Shown here piece by piece: positions 24,068 through 30,602 of a stretch of DNA of 38,660 nucleotides (its first letter is position 1; each line of letters begins with the position of its first letter). Location: positions 1-38,660 of IMG/VR virus record IMGVR_UViG_3300020202_000160; one strand, given 5' to 3'. A program made the translations under genes and the position numbers. The notes below the pieces were generated by a model. It had not been told where the DNA came from. It was given only the letters and a program-made list of their open reading frames with translations, and searched no databases. The DNA is from a virus.

Positions 24068-24561
24068 CGGACCTCCCGATCGGCGCCGAGGCGCAGCGTC
24101 ACGGGACGATTGCCGACCCGGCCGCGCACGTGCGCGACGACCTCCCAGCAGCCCTGCGGCAGCGGCCGCGGGGTCCACGATGGCACGTCGCACTCCTCGT
24201 CCGGATCGCGGTCCGACTCGCGAGACGAGCTGTCGATCAGCCGACCGTAGATCGGCACGTAGCCGAGCGGGCACAGCTCACCGCCACCGAGCCAGAGCGG
24301 CGCGCCCCACAACTCCCAGCGCACCAGCGGGCAGGGGTCGACGCCGGGCACCGCCGGGTTCGGCCGGACGCGTGCCGAAGTACGGGCATGGCTGAGCGCC
24401 ACGGACTCGCCGGTAAGGTGCAGGACGTAGGGCGATGGCGCGCAGGCCACCGCGGTGAGCGCCCACAGCGAGAGCGTCACCTGGCCGATGCCCTTCAGCC
24501 GCTCGCGGATCCGGCGCGCGCGCGTCGGCTCGCACCGGCAGCCGGGACAGTGGAGCAGCAT
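24064..24561 (-). CDS. Possible lipoprotein with N-terminal CxxC motif
   Basis: This 165-residue protein starts with a cysteine-rich, basic segment (HCPGCRCEPTRARRIRERLKG). A hydrophobic run follows and ends in AVAC (Cys40), which reads like a lipobox with an unusually long n-region. The rest is Trp, Cys and Pro rich. It may be an outer-membrane lipoprotein or o-spanin-like protein, but the long cysteine-bearing n-region is odd for that. The ATG at 24561 forms a TGATG overlap. The role is unclear. Confidence 0.6.
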   Translation of the reverse strand: MLLHCPGCRCEPTRARRIRERLKGIGQVTLSLWALTAVACAPSPYVLHLTGESVALSHARTSARVRPNPAVPGVDPCPLVRWELWGAPLWLGGGELCPLGYVPIYGRLIDSSSRESDRDPDEECDVPSWTPRPLPQGCWEVVAHVRGRVGNRPVTLRLGADREVR

Positions 24562-24887
24562 CAGTCCCACCCCGGCGAGGTGGCGCGGTCCTCGTCCTCG
24601 TCGGGGACGTCGCGGCCGCCGATGAGCGACGAGTCTTCCTTCGACCGGAGGAACGCGTCCCACCCCTCGAGCCGGGTCCATTCCGACCAGCCGCAGCCGC
24701 ACGACACCGCGGCCGCGACCGTCCCGTCGCCGTTGATCTCCCGGGCCGGGACGACGATCGCGCGCCGGCAGCGCGCGATGAGGCACGTGACCTCCGCGTC
24801 CCACGCGTGGCCGAGCCGCGTCGGCCGCCAGCCGGGCAGACCCGGGGCGGTGCGCGGCAACGGCAGCGGGTGGGCGAGCGAGGTCAC
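24561..24887 (-). CDS. Small protein with cysteine pairs
   Basis: This 108-residue protein has four cysteines (CLIARC and SCGCGW) that could bind zinc, followed by an acidic C-terminus (DEDEDRA). The start is GTG at 24887 with only a weak GGGG element upstream. It is translationally coupled to the lipoprotein-like gene after it. No family recognised. Confidence 0.5.
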   Translation of the reverse strand: MTSLAHPLPLPRTAPGLPGWRPTRLGHAWDAEVTCLIARCRRAIVVPAREINGDGTVAAAVSCGCGWSEWTRLEGWDAFLRSKEDSSLIGGRDVPDEDEDRATSPGWD

Positions 24888-24902
24888 GGCCGCGGCCCCG
24901 AG

Positions 24903-25403
24903 CTACGGAACGACCGTCAGGTCGAACTGCTCGGACTGCACGCCCTTCGCGATGCAGCGGAAGCTGATGACGCCCGGTGTCTTACCCTTCACGTCGCGGT
25001 TGAAGGGGTTGCTCGGGATCGTGACGTCGGCGTGCTGGCTGCCGGCTACGACCCCGAAGAAGTCGGGGGTGGGCCCGTGCACCGAGGGTGCCGCCTCCAC
25101 GCCGGGCGCCACGAACGGGGTGCAGGTCAGCCACTTCGTGCAGCCCACGCGGACCGATCGGTCCTCGCCGCTCGAAGCCGTACCGCTCGGGCAGTGCTCG
25201 CCGAACTGCGTCACCTTGACCGAGGTCACGACGCCCTGGCCGGTGCCATCCTGCTCGCCGTCCTTCCCCCCGCTGCCGCCGCCCTGCGTCTGCGTGACCA
25301 CCTGGGTGGGCGCGCCGATGTCGATGTACGTGTCCCCGCAGGCGGCGACGAACAGCGCGACGAGACAGACCGCGAGCGCGGCCAGGAACGAACGAGGCTT
25401 CAT
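24903..25403 (-). CDS. Phage-encoded lipoprotein
   Basis: This 166-residue protein has a textbook lipoprotein signal: Lys/Arg at residues 2-4, a hydrophobic run to residue 21, and a VAAC lipobox (Cys22). A Gly/Ser/Asp/Glu linker follows, then a cysteine-containing beta-like domain (three further Cys). GGGAG lies eight bases before the ATG at 25403. It sits directly downstream of the endolysin. An o-spanin or superinfection-exclusion lipoprotein is possible; the sequence alone does not decide. Confidence 0.65.
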   Translation of the reverse strand: MKPRSFLAALAVCLVALFVAACGDTYIDIGAPTQVVTQTQGGGSGGKDGEQDGTGQGVVTSVKVTQFGEHCPSGTASSGEDRSVRVGCTKWLTCTPFVAPGVEAAPSVHGPTPDFFGVVAGSQHADVTIPSNPFNRDVKGKTPGVISFRCIAKGVQSEQFDLTVVP

Positions 25404-25416
25404 GAGCGAGCTCCCT

Positions 25417-25881
25417 TCAAGCGAGCAGGCGGCGGACGCCCAGGACGTTCGCCGCCGGGTAGGGGGCGACGCTGACCTGGTCGCCCTGGTTGCCGCCGAG
25501 CACGAGAACGCGATCGCCCTCGAGGCCGGCGAAGAAGCCGACGTGACCCGGCGCGTTCGTGACCTCCGGGCCCGGCTGCGCGCCGCCGCCGCGCTTCAGC
25601 ACGACGACGTCGAAGCCGGCGCGCGCCTCCTCGAGGGGCACGGGCACGCCGACCTTCAGCCACGAGCGCGCGGCCAGGCTCTTCGACCGCGGCAGCCGCA
25701 GCAGCCACGCCACGTAGTTGGCGAACGCCGAGCACCACGGCACGTCGTCGCCGCTCGGCCACGCCGAGTCGAGCCGGAGCATCGCGAGGACCTGCGGGTT
25801 CGACGCAGCGCCCTCGGCCTCCTCGAGGCCGATGAACCGCTGCGCCAGCTCGTAGGCGGTGAGCTCGACCCGCGGCGTCAC
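25417..25881 (-). CDS. Endolysin, TIGR02594-type NlpC/CHAP-like
   Basis: This 154-residue peptidoglycan hydrolase has the family pattern: 'DVPWCSAFANYVAWLL' (catalytic Cys50), 'AARSWL..GVPV', 'GFDVVVLKRG', then 'PGHVGFFAG' (catalytic His113) and 'VLVLGGNQGDQVSVA'. TIGR02594 proteins are about 130 residues, so this is near full length. I use GTG 25881 (GTGA overlap with the small Cys-rich gene, GGAGCC eight bases upstream). There is no signal peptide, so it needs the holin or another exit route. Its likely cut is in the peptide stem, inferred from the family. Confidence 0.8.
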   Translation of the reverse strand: MTPRVELTAYELAQRFIGLEEAEGAASNPQVLAMLRLDSAWPSGDDVPWCSAFANYVAWLLRLPRSKSLAARSWLKVGVPVPLEEARAGFDVVVLKRGGGAQPGPEVTNAPGHVGFFAGLEGDRVLVLGGNQGDQVSVAPYPAANVLGVRRLLA

Positions 25882-26012
25882 GAGCGCGGCTCCGGGTGGG
25901 CCTTGCAGCCGCCGGCCGGCGCGCACGCGGCGCACAGCGGGCCCAGGCAGGACCAGCACCAGGGGCCCGCGTTGAGCGGCACCGTGGCCTCGCAGCTGGC
26001 GCAGGCGTCCAT
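25878..26012 (-). CDS. Micro-protein with three CxxC pairs
   Basis: This 44-residue protein (MDACASCEATVPLNAGPWCW...) has Cys pairs CASC, CWSC and CAAC plus one more Cys, which fits a two-zinc ribbon. Its ATG overlaps the upstream stop (TGATG) and its stop overlaps the endolysin GTG (GTGA). The fit on both sides strongly supports a real gene despite its size. Function unknown. Confidence 0.7.
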   Translation of the reverse strand: MDACASCEATVPLNAGPWCWSCLGPLCAACAPAGGCKAHPEPRS

Positions 26013-26290
26013 CACCAGGCGCCCTTGCCCTCGTGCAGAGCGCCCTCGACGGTCTCGGACCCGTCCGGGCTCACCAGCACGCGGAAGCGGACCGTGATCC
26101 CGTGGCCGGGCAGGCGCACGAGCTCGGCCGCGCCGCGCAGCCGGCGGTAGCTGTCGATCAGCTGGCGTTCTTCGCGCGAGAGCTCGTGGGTGGTGTCAGG
26201 GGCGGGGGCCGGCGGGGCCGGCTTCGGTGGCTTGGCGCCCAGCCGCGGGGGCTGTGCTGGTGCGCCGATCGCCGCCGTCATCGTCGCCAT
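26012..26290 (-). CDS. First gene of the putative late operon, unknown function
   Basis: This 92-residue protein has a Pro/Ala-rich N-terminus and a folded C-terminal half with strand-like 'GHGITVRFRVLVSPDGSETVEGAL'. AGGGGG lies four bases before the ATG at 26290. That Shine-Dalgarno site can be captured by the leader hairpin (26293-26356), so translation may be switched. It follows the promoter-like sequence at 26390-26419. No family recognised. Confidence 0.55.
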   Translation of the reverse strand: MATMTAAIGAPAQPPRLGAKPPKPAPPAPAPDTTHELSREERQLIDSYRRLRGAAELVRLPGHGITVRFRVLVSPDGSETVEGALHEGKGAW

Positions 26291-26359
26291 TCGGCCCCCT
26301 GAAGCGCCGAAGCCCCGCTCGGCCTTGCGGCCTGCGGGGCTCCTTTTCAGGAGGCCACC
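26291..26359 (-). promoter_or_regulatory. Leader hairpin that can sequester a ribosome site
   Basis: On the minus strand GGCCTCCTGAA (26356-26346) can pair with TTCAGGGGGCC (26303-26293) for 11 bp with one G-U. Inside lies an 8-bp AGCCCCGC/GCGGGGCT stem (26341-26334 with 26318-26311) capped by GGCC/GGCC. The outer stem covers the AGGGGG site of the next gene. The same inner stem reads as a terminator on the plus strand (CCTTTTC follows it). Confidence 0.6.
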
Positions 26360-26389
26360 CCGTTGTCACGGGGCTGCGACGTCGATCGG

Positions 26390-26419
26390 AGGGTAGCGCC
26401 GGGACGTCCCCGGCGTCAA
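26390..26419 (-). promoter_or_regulatory. Promoter-like sequence with palindrome in the spacer
   Basis: On the minus strand TTGACG (26419-26414) and TACCCT (26395-26390) are separated by 18 bases. The -10 fits the TANNNT form seen in high-GC hosts. The spacer holds an inverted repeat, CGCCGGG and CCCGGCG around five bases, a possible repressor site. The -35 overlaps the stop codon of the gene before it. Confidence 0.5.
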
Positions 26420-26778
26420 TACCGGCGGGGCGGACCGACGGGCCGCAGATCCACGTGGAGCCGGCCGGGGCCGCCCGGCACGTGAACGTCGACCAGGTAC
26501 GACAGCGTCGCCGCCTCGCCTTTGGCGCGCTGCTCTTCCGCCGCCCGGCCGATCTCGGCCGTGACCACCTGCAGGCGCGGATCCTGGGGTCCGAACATGG
26601 GAACCTTGGCGGTGAGAGCCACCGCGAACGGATCGGATCGCCGACAGAACACGATGTCGGCCAGCGTGACGCCGTAGTCGGCCAGGATGCGATCCACGTC
26701 GGCGCGCGCCTGCAACACCAGGCGCTCGCGCATGCTCTCCGGCGACAGCCGCGGCCGGCCGTTGCCGTGGTCGGACAT
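26416..26778 (-). CDS. Conserved-looking protein of unknown function
   Basis: This 120-residue soluble protein starts with a helix-rich part ('SPESMRERLVLQARADVDRILADYG') followed by strands ('LSYLVDVHVPGGPGRLHVDLRPV'). It has one Cys only and no motif I know. The ATG at 26778 has no strong Shine-Dalgarno site. It is the last gene before the promoter region at 26390-26419. It could act in DNA metabolism, as its upstream neighbours do. Confidence 0.55.
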   Translation of the reverse strand: MSDHGNGRPRLSPESMRERLVLQARADVDRILADYGVTLADIVFCRRSDPFAVALTAKVPMFGPQDPRLQVVTAEIGRAAEEQRAKGEAATLSYLVDVHVPGGPGRLHVDLRPVGPPRRY

Positions 26779-26781
26779 GCG

Positions 26782-27297
26782 CTATCGGCGGGACTCGGCG
26801 AGGAAGGTCCGGATCGTCCACGCCACCGCGACCCGGATACCCGACCCGGTGGTGCCGGGGTGCGCTCGCTCCACGTACTCGAGCGACTCCGCAGCGTCCG
26901 CGAGCAGCTTCTCGGCCCCGGCCAGTCTCGAGTTGAGCGGTTCGACACGCGGGCTGCGCTTCCACACCTCGTGCAGGACGAACGACGCGACCTCGCCGTA
27001 GGCGTCGACGGAGCGCCAGCCATCGATGAGCGACGGATCCTCCTGCGGGTCGCGCACGCCCTCGAAGCCACGCTCGGCTTCGCGGATCCAGACGCGGTCC
27101 TGTTGCCGCCGCGCCTCGATGAGCGCTGCGTCGATACGTCGCGCGAGGTTCTGAGCCGACACCGAGGCCCGGTTGAACACGTCCGGGACGAGGCTCCACG
27201 CGAGCTCGGACGCGACGCCCGGCGGGGGCGTCACCCACGTGCAGTGGTGGGCCTCGCCCTCAACGCCGTCGCCACACGGGCAGGGCTTCCGGGTCAC
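26782..27297 (-). CDS. Protein of unknown function with N-terminal Cys cluster
   Basis: This 171-residue protein begins with CPCGDG...HHC, a possible zinc site in the first 25 residues, and then is mostly helical (residues 45-165). GTG 27297 overlaps the RusA stop (GTGA). It has no signal peptide. No family recognised; the context is recombination genes. Confidence 0.55.
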   Translation of the reverse strand: MTRKPCPCGDGVEGEAHHCTWVTPPPGVASELAWSLVPDVFNRASVSAQNLARRIDAALIEARRQQDRVWIREAERGFEGVRDPQEDPSLIDGWRSVDAYGEVASFVLHEVWKRSPRVEPLNSRLAGAEKLLADAAESLEYVERAHPGTTGSGIRVAVAWTIRTFLAESRR

Positions 27298-27851
27298 AGC
27301 AGGCTCCGCTGCTCGGCCACCACCGGCGCGTACACCATCGGGCGAGGCGCCACGGGCGCCCACGGACGAACCCGCAGAACCACGTGCGCCGCCTCGCCCT
27401 GAGCACCGACCCAGCGCTCGACGACGAGCTTTCCCACCTGGCAGTCGTCGAGCCACAGCACCTCGTTCGCTGCGTCGAGATACGCCTTCGCGACGTTGTC
27501 GGGGTCGGGCTTCGTGACCTTCGGTCGGCGCGGCACCGGCGTCTTTCGCCAGGCGGACTGTGGCAGCCGGAAGACGGCCTCGATGTGGACCTCGATGGAC
27601 CCTGTTGCGAAGAGCGGGACGCCGAGGCCCTTCGCCTGCAGCGCGGTCTTGTAGTGCGTCTGGGCTGCGCCCTTCAGCTCCTTCGCCTCGGGTGGGTCGT
27701 AGTGGCTGGCGAACGCCTTGCCGTTTCGACCCTGGATCACGCGCGAGCGAGCACGCGGTTGCCCCTTCGGCTCGCCCGGGATGTAGACCTCGAGGAGCCA
27801 CTCCTTCGGCTCCTCGAGGCCCTGCTGCACCGTCACGGCAGCGGCGCTCAT
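27294..27851 (-). CDS. rusA: RusA-family Holliday junction resolvase
   Basis: This 185-residue nuclease cuts Holliday junctions made during phage recombination. The RusA signature is clear: 'KPDPDNVAKAYLDAANEVLWLDDCQVG' with Asp116, Asp118, Lys122 and the pair Asp135-Asp136. The N-terminal 'YIPGEPKGQPRARS' is the usual start strand. At 185 residues it is longer than the 120-140 norm, with an added C-terminal tail. The ATG at 27851 lacks a good ribosome site and lies four bases after the metallopeptidase stop, suggesting coupling. Confidence 0.9.
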   Translation of the reverse strand: MSAAAVTVQQGLEEPKEWLLEVYIPGEPKGQPRARSRVIQGRNGKAFASHYDPPEAKELKGAAQTHYKTALQAKGLGVPLFATGSIEVHIEAVFRLPQSAWRKTPVPRRPKVTKPDPDNVAKAYLDAANEVLWLDDCQVGKLVVERWVGAQGEAAHVVLRVRPWAPVAPRPMVYAPVVAEQRSLL

Positions 27852-27855
27852 GGGG

Positions 27856-28506
27856 TCAGTGCGCCTTCGCCGCGACGTCCTCGGGATCCGCCGGCCGCGG
27901 GCCCGGCTTACCGCGCCACGGCTTACCGGTCGCGGCCTGCTGCGCCGGCTGCTTCTCGTCGCGGAACAGCTCGGCCTGTTTCGTGCCGGTCTGCAGCGCG
28001 CGATAGAACGTCTCGAGCTCCCGCTTGTACGTCCCGTGGCGCGCGACGATCTCGTGGAACTCCTCGATCTCGTGCTTCCGGGTGCGCCACAGCTTCCGGC
28101 CGCGCTCGTCCTCGAGCTGCTCGCCGGTCCGCTGGTCGAGCTTCGCCTGGGCGTGGCACAGCTCGTGGTCGAGCAGGGCGCGGCGGTGCTCCTGCGGGAC
28201 GCCGGCGTTGTGCCACCACTCGGTGTCCAGCATGACCACGAAGTCCCACGCCGACTCCCCGCGCGCGAGCTCGCGGTCGAGGTCCGAGGCCTTCTTGCAC
28301 TGGCCGAGCTTGCGCACGCCGTCGGCGTCCGGCTTCCAGCCGAGGTGCCACGCGAGCGCGATCCGCGCCGGCTTCAGGTGCTCGTGGTGCTTGTCCACGA
28401 GCTCGCGCAGCAGCGCGTACATGACCCTTCCCTCGGCGTCGTCCTGCCGCACGAGCGTGAAGTTGACCTTCTTCCCGAGTTTCTGTTTCCGTCCCCGTCT
28501 CGCCAT
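27856..28506 (-). CDS. Putative phage metallopeptidase (PF18894 type)
   Basis: This 216-residue protein carries the pattern of phage metallopeptidases: 'HLKPARIALAWHLGWKPDADGVRKLGQCKKASDLDREL' with the zinc motif 'DHELCHA' (His114, Glu115, His118) and a charged C-terminal tail. GGAGG lies six bases before ATG 28506. Substrates of this family are unknown; it may clear host proteins or process phage ones. It follows the gap that holds the parS-like element. Confidence 0.8.
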   Translation of the reverse strand: MARRGRKQKLGKKVNFTLVRQDDAEGRVMYALLRELVDKHHEHLKPARIALAWHLGWKPDADGVRKLGQCKKASDLDRELARGESAWDFVVMLDTEWWHNAGVPQEHRRALLDHELCHAQAKLDQRTGEQLEDERGRKLWRTRKHEIEEFHEIVARHGTYKRELETFYRALQTGTKQAELFRDEKQPAQQAATGKPWRGKPGPRPADPEDVAAKAH

Positions 28507-28525
28507 CGAACCTCCTCCCGAGTTA

Positions 28526-28540
28526 GCTGCGTTACGCAGC
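28526..28540. repeat. Palindromic element
   Basis: GCTGCGT and ACGCAGC flank one base, making a 7+7 inverted repeat in the 51-base gap before the metallopeptidase gene. It is 12 bases upstream of the GGAGG site on the minus strand, so it could be an operator or an RNA hairpin. Confidence 0.5.
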
Positions 28541-28541
28541 G

Positions 28542-28557
28542 TGTTTCACGTGGCACA
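28542..28557. other. parS-like palindrome
   Basis: The 16-mer TGTTTCACGTGGCACA matches the ParB-binding consensus TGTTTCACGTGAAACA at 14 of 16 positions, with the CACGTG core intact. It lies in the gap between the DUF1376 gene stop and the metallopeptidase start. Host ParB binding is inference from the consensus. Confidence 0.5.
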
Positions 28558-29400
28558 TCACAGCGGCGGCCGGTAGCCGTCGGGCATGACACCGTCGCGG
28601 ACCTCGCGGAGCAGGAGGTCGACGGGCACGCCGGCGGACAGGCGCCGGTACCAGGACTCGCGGTGGTGAACCTGCGGCGTCTCGCCCTGCTGCTGGGCCT
28701 CGTCCACCACGCGCTGCAGGTCGGCCAGCAGCTGCAGCGAGAACCGTCGCCCGCACCCTCCGCGGTTCGTCCCGCAGAACCGGTGGTCGCCCTCCTGGCC
28801 GACGAACAGTGCTTGGCGCAGGCACACCGGGCAGGCGCTCGGCCGTCCTCCCGGCCGTGCCCGGTCGTCGTCGTCGTCCGCCGCTCCCGTGGTTCCCTCT
28901 GGGTGGACGACGACTAGAGTCTCTTGTTCAACTAACGGCGACGGCGACGGTGACGGTGACGGTGACGGTGACGGTGACGGAGGCGCGCACTTAGCGGCCG
29001 GTAACCGCTCGCTTACCGCGTCGCCCGGCGAGCCGCCGGCGCGTCGCTGGTTGACGAGCGCGGCGCCCTCCCGCTGGCGCTCCCGGCGAGCCACCGCCCG
29101 CTGGAACTCGTAGGTCAGGCGCTTGTTACGGCGACGGCCGTCCTCCCAGACCGGGAACCTGAGGAGGACCTCGTCGCGGACGCGCCGCCACTCCTTGCCG
29201 GTCAGCCCCGCCAGCGCTGCAAGTTCGTCGTCGTCATCAGGCAGCGACGCACCATCGAGCCACGCCGCGATCAGCAGCTCGAGGAACGCGAGGCGGCCGA
29301 GCTTCGATAGGACGGACCGCGACTTCGACGCCCGGTAGTCGCGGGGGTACAGGGGCATCATGGCGAGGCCGTCGTCGGCGTCGTGCTGGCGGCGCTTCAT
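28558..29400 (-). CDS. DUF1376 (YdaU-like) protein with zinc ribbon
   Basis: This 280-residue protein has an N-terminal DUF1376 domain ('MPLYPRDYRASKSRSVLS...FLELLIAAWLDGASLPDDDDELAALAGL'), found in phage replication modules. A (Ser-Pro)n linker is encoded by a hexamer repeat (28937-28978). A C-terminal part has four Cys (CPVC...CG..RGGCG) suiting a zinc ribbon. The ATG at 29400 overlaps the DndC-like stop as ATGA. The role is probably replication initiation or loading, inferred from the family's usual context. Confidence 0.8.
   Translation of the reverse strand: MKRRQHDADDGLAMMPLYPRDYRASKSRSVLSKLGRLAFLELLIAAWLDGASLPDDDDELAALAGLTGKEWRRVRDEVLLRFPVWEDGRRRNKRLTYEFQRAVARRERQREGAALVNQRRAGGSPGDAVSERLPAAKCAPPSPSPSPSPSPSPSPLVEQETLVVVHPEGTTGAADDDDDRARPGGRPSACPVCLRQALFVGQEGDHRFCGTNRGGCGRRFSLQLLADLQRVVDEAQQQGETPQVHHRESWYRRLSAGVPVDLLLREVRDGVMPDGYRPPL
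28937..28978. repeat. Hexamer tandem repeat
   Basis: Seven units of GGYGAC on the plus strand (two GGCGAC, then five GGTGAC). On the minus strand it encodes alternating Ser-Pro in the DUF1376 protein, so length changes keep the frame. Confidence 0.9.
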
Positions 29401-30602
29401 GGGGTCGTCGGCTCCTGGTGGAACAGAGCGCGCGTCGCGCCCGCCTCCTCGAACGGCTCGTCAGCGACCGGCTCGTCGCCGGTCCATTTCTGTGGCCAGG
29501 TGTTGAGGGCGATGAGCTCTCGGATCCGCTCTTCCTCCTCGGCGTTAAGGATGTCGACGCGCGGCCGGCCGAGCCGGTCGGCTTCGGCGTTGACCGAGGC
29601 CTGGATCGCGAGGACCTCGGCGAGCAGCCGCTGGCGGGCCTCGAGCGTGATCGGCCCCATGCGGTGCTGGTTCGTGACGAGGGTGCCGTCCTGCCGCGCC
29701 TCTCCTCCCGGCTTACGAAGGCGGTTCGACGGCAGACGCAGCTCCCGGAAGATCGGTCGGAGCCCGCGCAAGGGGGCGAGGTACGCCCACTGCGGCTTGC
29801 GCAGCACGGCGTCGAGCGCCGTGTCCTTGTTCGCGAGCGGGCAGCCGACGCACCCCGTGCGCGCGTTGATCTCCTCCGCCTCGTCGCCGCCGTACGCGTC
29901 CGCGAGGCTCGACGTCGACCAGCCGCCGTACTCCGGCGCCGGCGCGTGGAACTTCAGCCAGTCCCAGACGTGGCAGACGCGCCAGTGCAGGATGGGCGCG
30001 AGCGTGCTGCACAGGTCACCCGGCAACGCCTCCTGGTACCAGCCCTGGCCGCACTCGGCGCCGTTGCGGCTGCACGACATGACGATGCGCTGGTCGCGGA
30101 TCGCGCTCTCGCCTTGCCGGACGCCGGTGAGCATGAGCACCTTCCCGCCGGCGGCGGCCGCCACGCGGCGGAGCTCGGCGGTCATGGGGTCGACCTTGAT
30201 CTGGCGCGTGCACCAGCGGAAGGTGTTGTTGTTCGGCGGCGGGACGCCTCGCCCGAGGATGTAGACGAGGAACCGGCGGTCGAGCGGGGCCATCACGGTG
30301 CGGGCCTCGATGCCCCTCCGGCGCAGGCCCTCCATCGTGTCGGCCGCGCTCACCGCCAGCGGCAGGAGCTCCATCCTGGTGTCGGCGTAGAGGACGGTGA
30401 GCGAAGCCGGGCGCGGCACCTGGCCGGTCTCGATCAGGTGCACGAGGAGGGTGACCACCGTCGTGCTGTCCTTGCCGCCGGACCATGCGACCGCCCAGCG
30501 GGCGTGGCGCTCGCCGTACGCGTTGAGCGAGTCCACGGTCAGCGCGAGCGAGTCGGCCATCGTGAGCCGAGCGCCATCGAAGAGCGCGCGCTGGGCCCTC
30601 AC
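29397..30602 (-). CDS. DndC-like PP-loop ATPase (PAPS-reductase family)
   Basis: This 401-residue enzyme has the PP-loop SGGKDS (residues 41-46) of ATP-pyrophosphatases. Cysteines are placed as in DndC/PAPS-reductase-like proteins: Cys131 in 'FRWCTRQIKV', Cys177, Cys184 in 'NGAECGQGW' and the pair Cys251/Cys254 in 'GCVGCP', which could hold an iron-sulfur cluster. 'GVRQGESAIRDQR' is also typical of DndC. DndC acts in sulfur transfer to the DNA backbone. No dndA/B/D/E-like gene is nearby, so the product may differ. The GTG at 30602 overlaps the methyltransferase stop (GTGA), pairing both in one operon. Confidence 0.82.
   Translation of the reverse strand: MRAQRALFDGARLTMADSLALTVDSLNAYGERHARWAVAWSGGKDSTTVVTLLVHLIETGQVPRPASLTVLYADTRMELLPLAVSAADTMEGLRRRGIEARTVMAPLDRRFLVYILGRGVPPPNNNTFRWCTRQIKVDPMTAELRRVAAAAGGKVLMLTGVRQGESAIRDQRIVMSCSRNGAECGQGWYQEALPGDLCSTLAPILHWRVCHVWDWLKFHAPAPEYGGWSTSSLADAYGGDEAEEINARTGCVGCPLANKDTALDAVLRKPQWAYLAPLRGLRPIFRELRLPSNRLRKPGGEARQDGTLVTNQHRMGPITLEARQRLLAEVLAIQASVNAEADRLGRPRVDILNAEEEERIRELIALNTWPQKWTGDEPVADEPFEEAGATRALFHQEPTTP

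Noticed and set aside
28937-28978. CRISPR-like array
   Set aside because: Units of six bases without spacers are a coding microsatellite, not a CRISPR. No CRISPR array was seen in the window.
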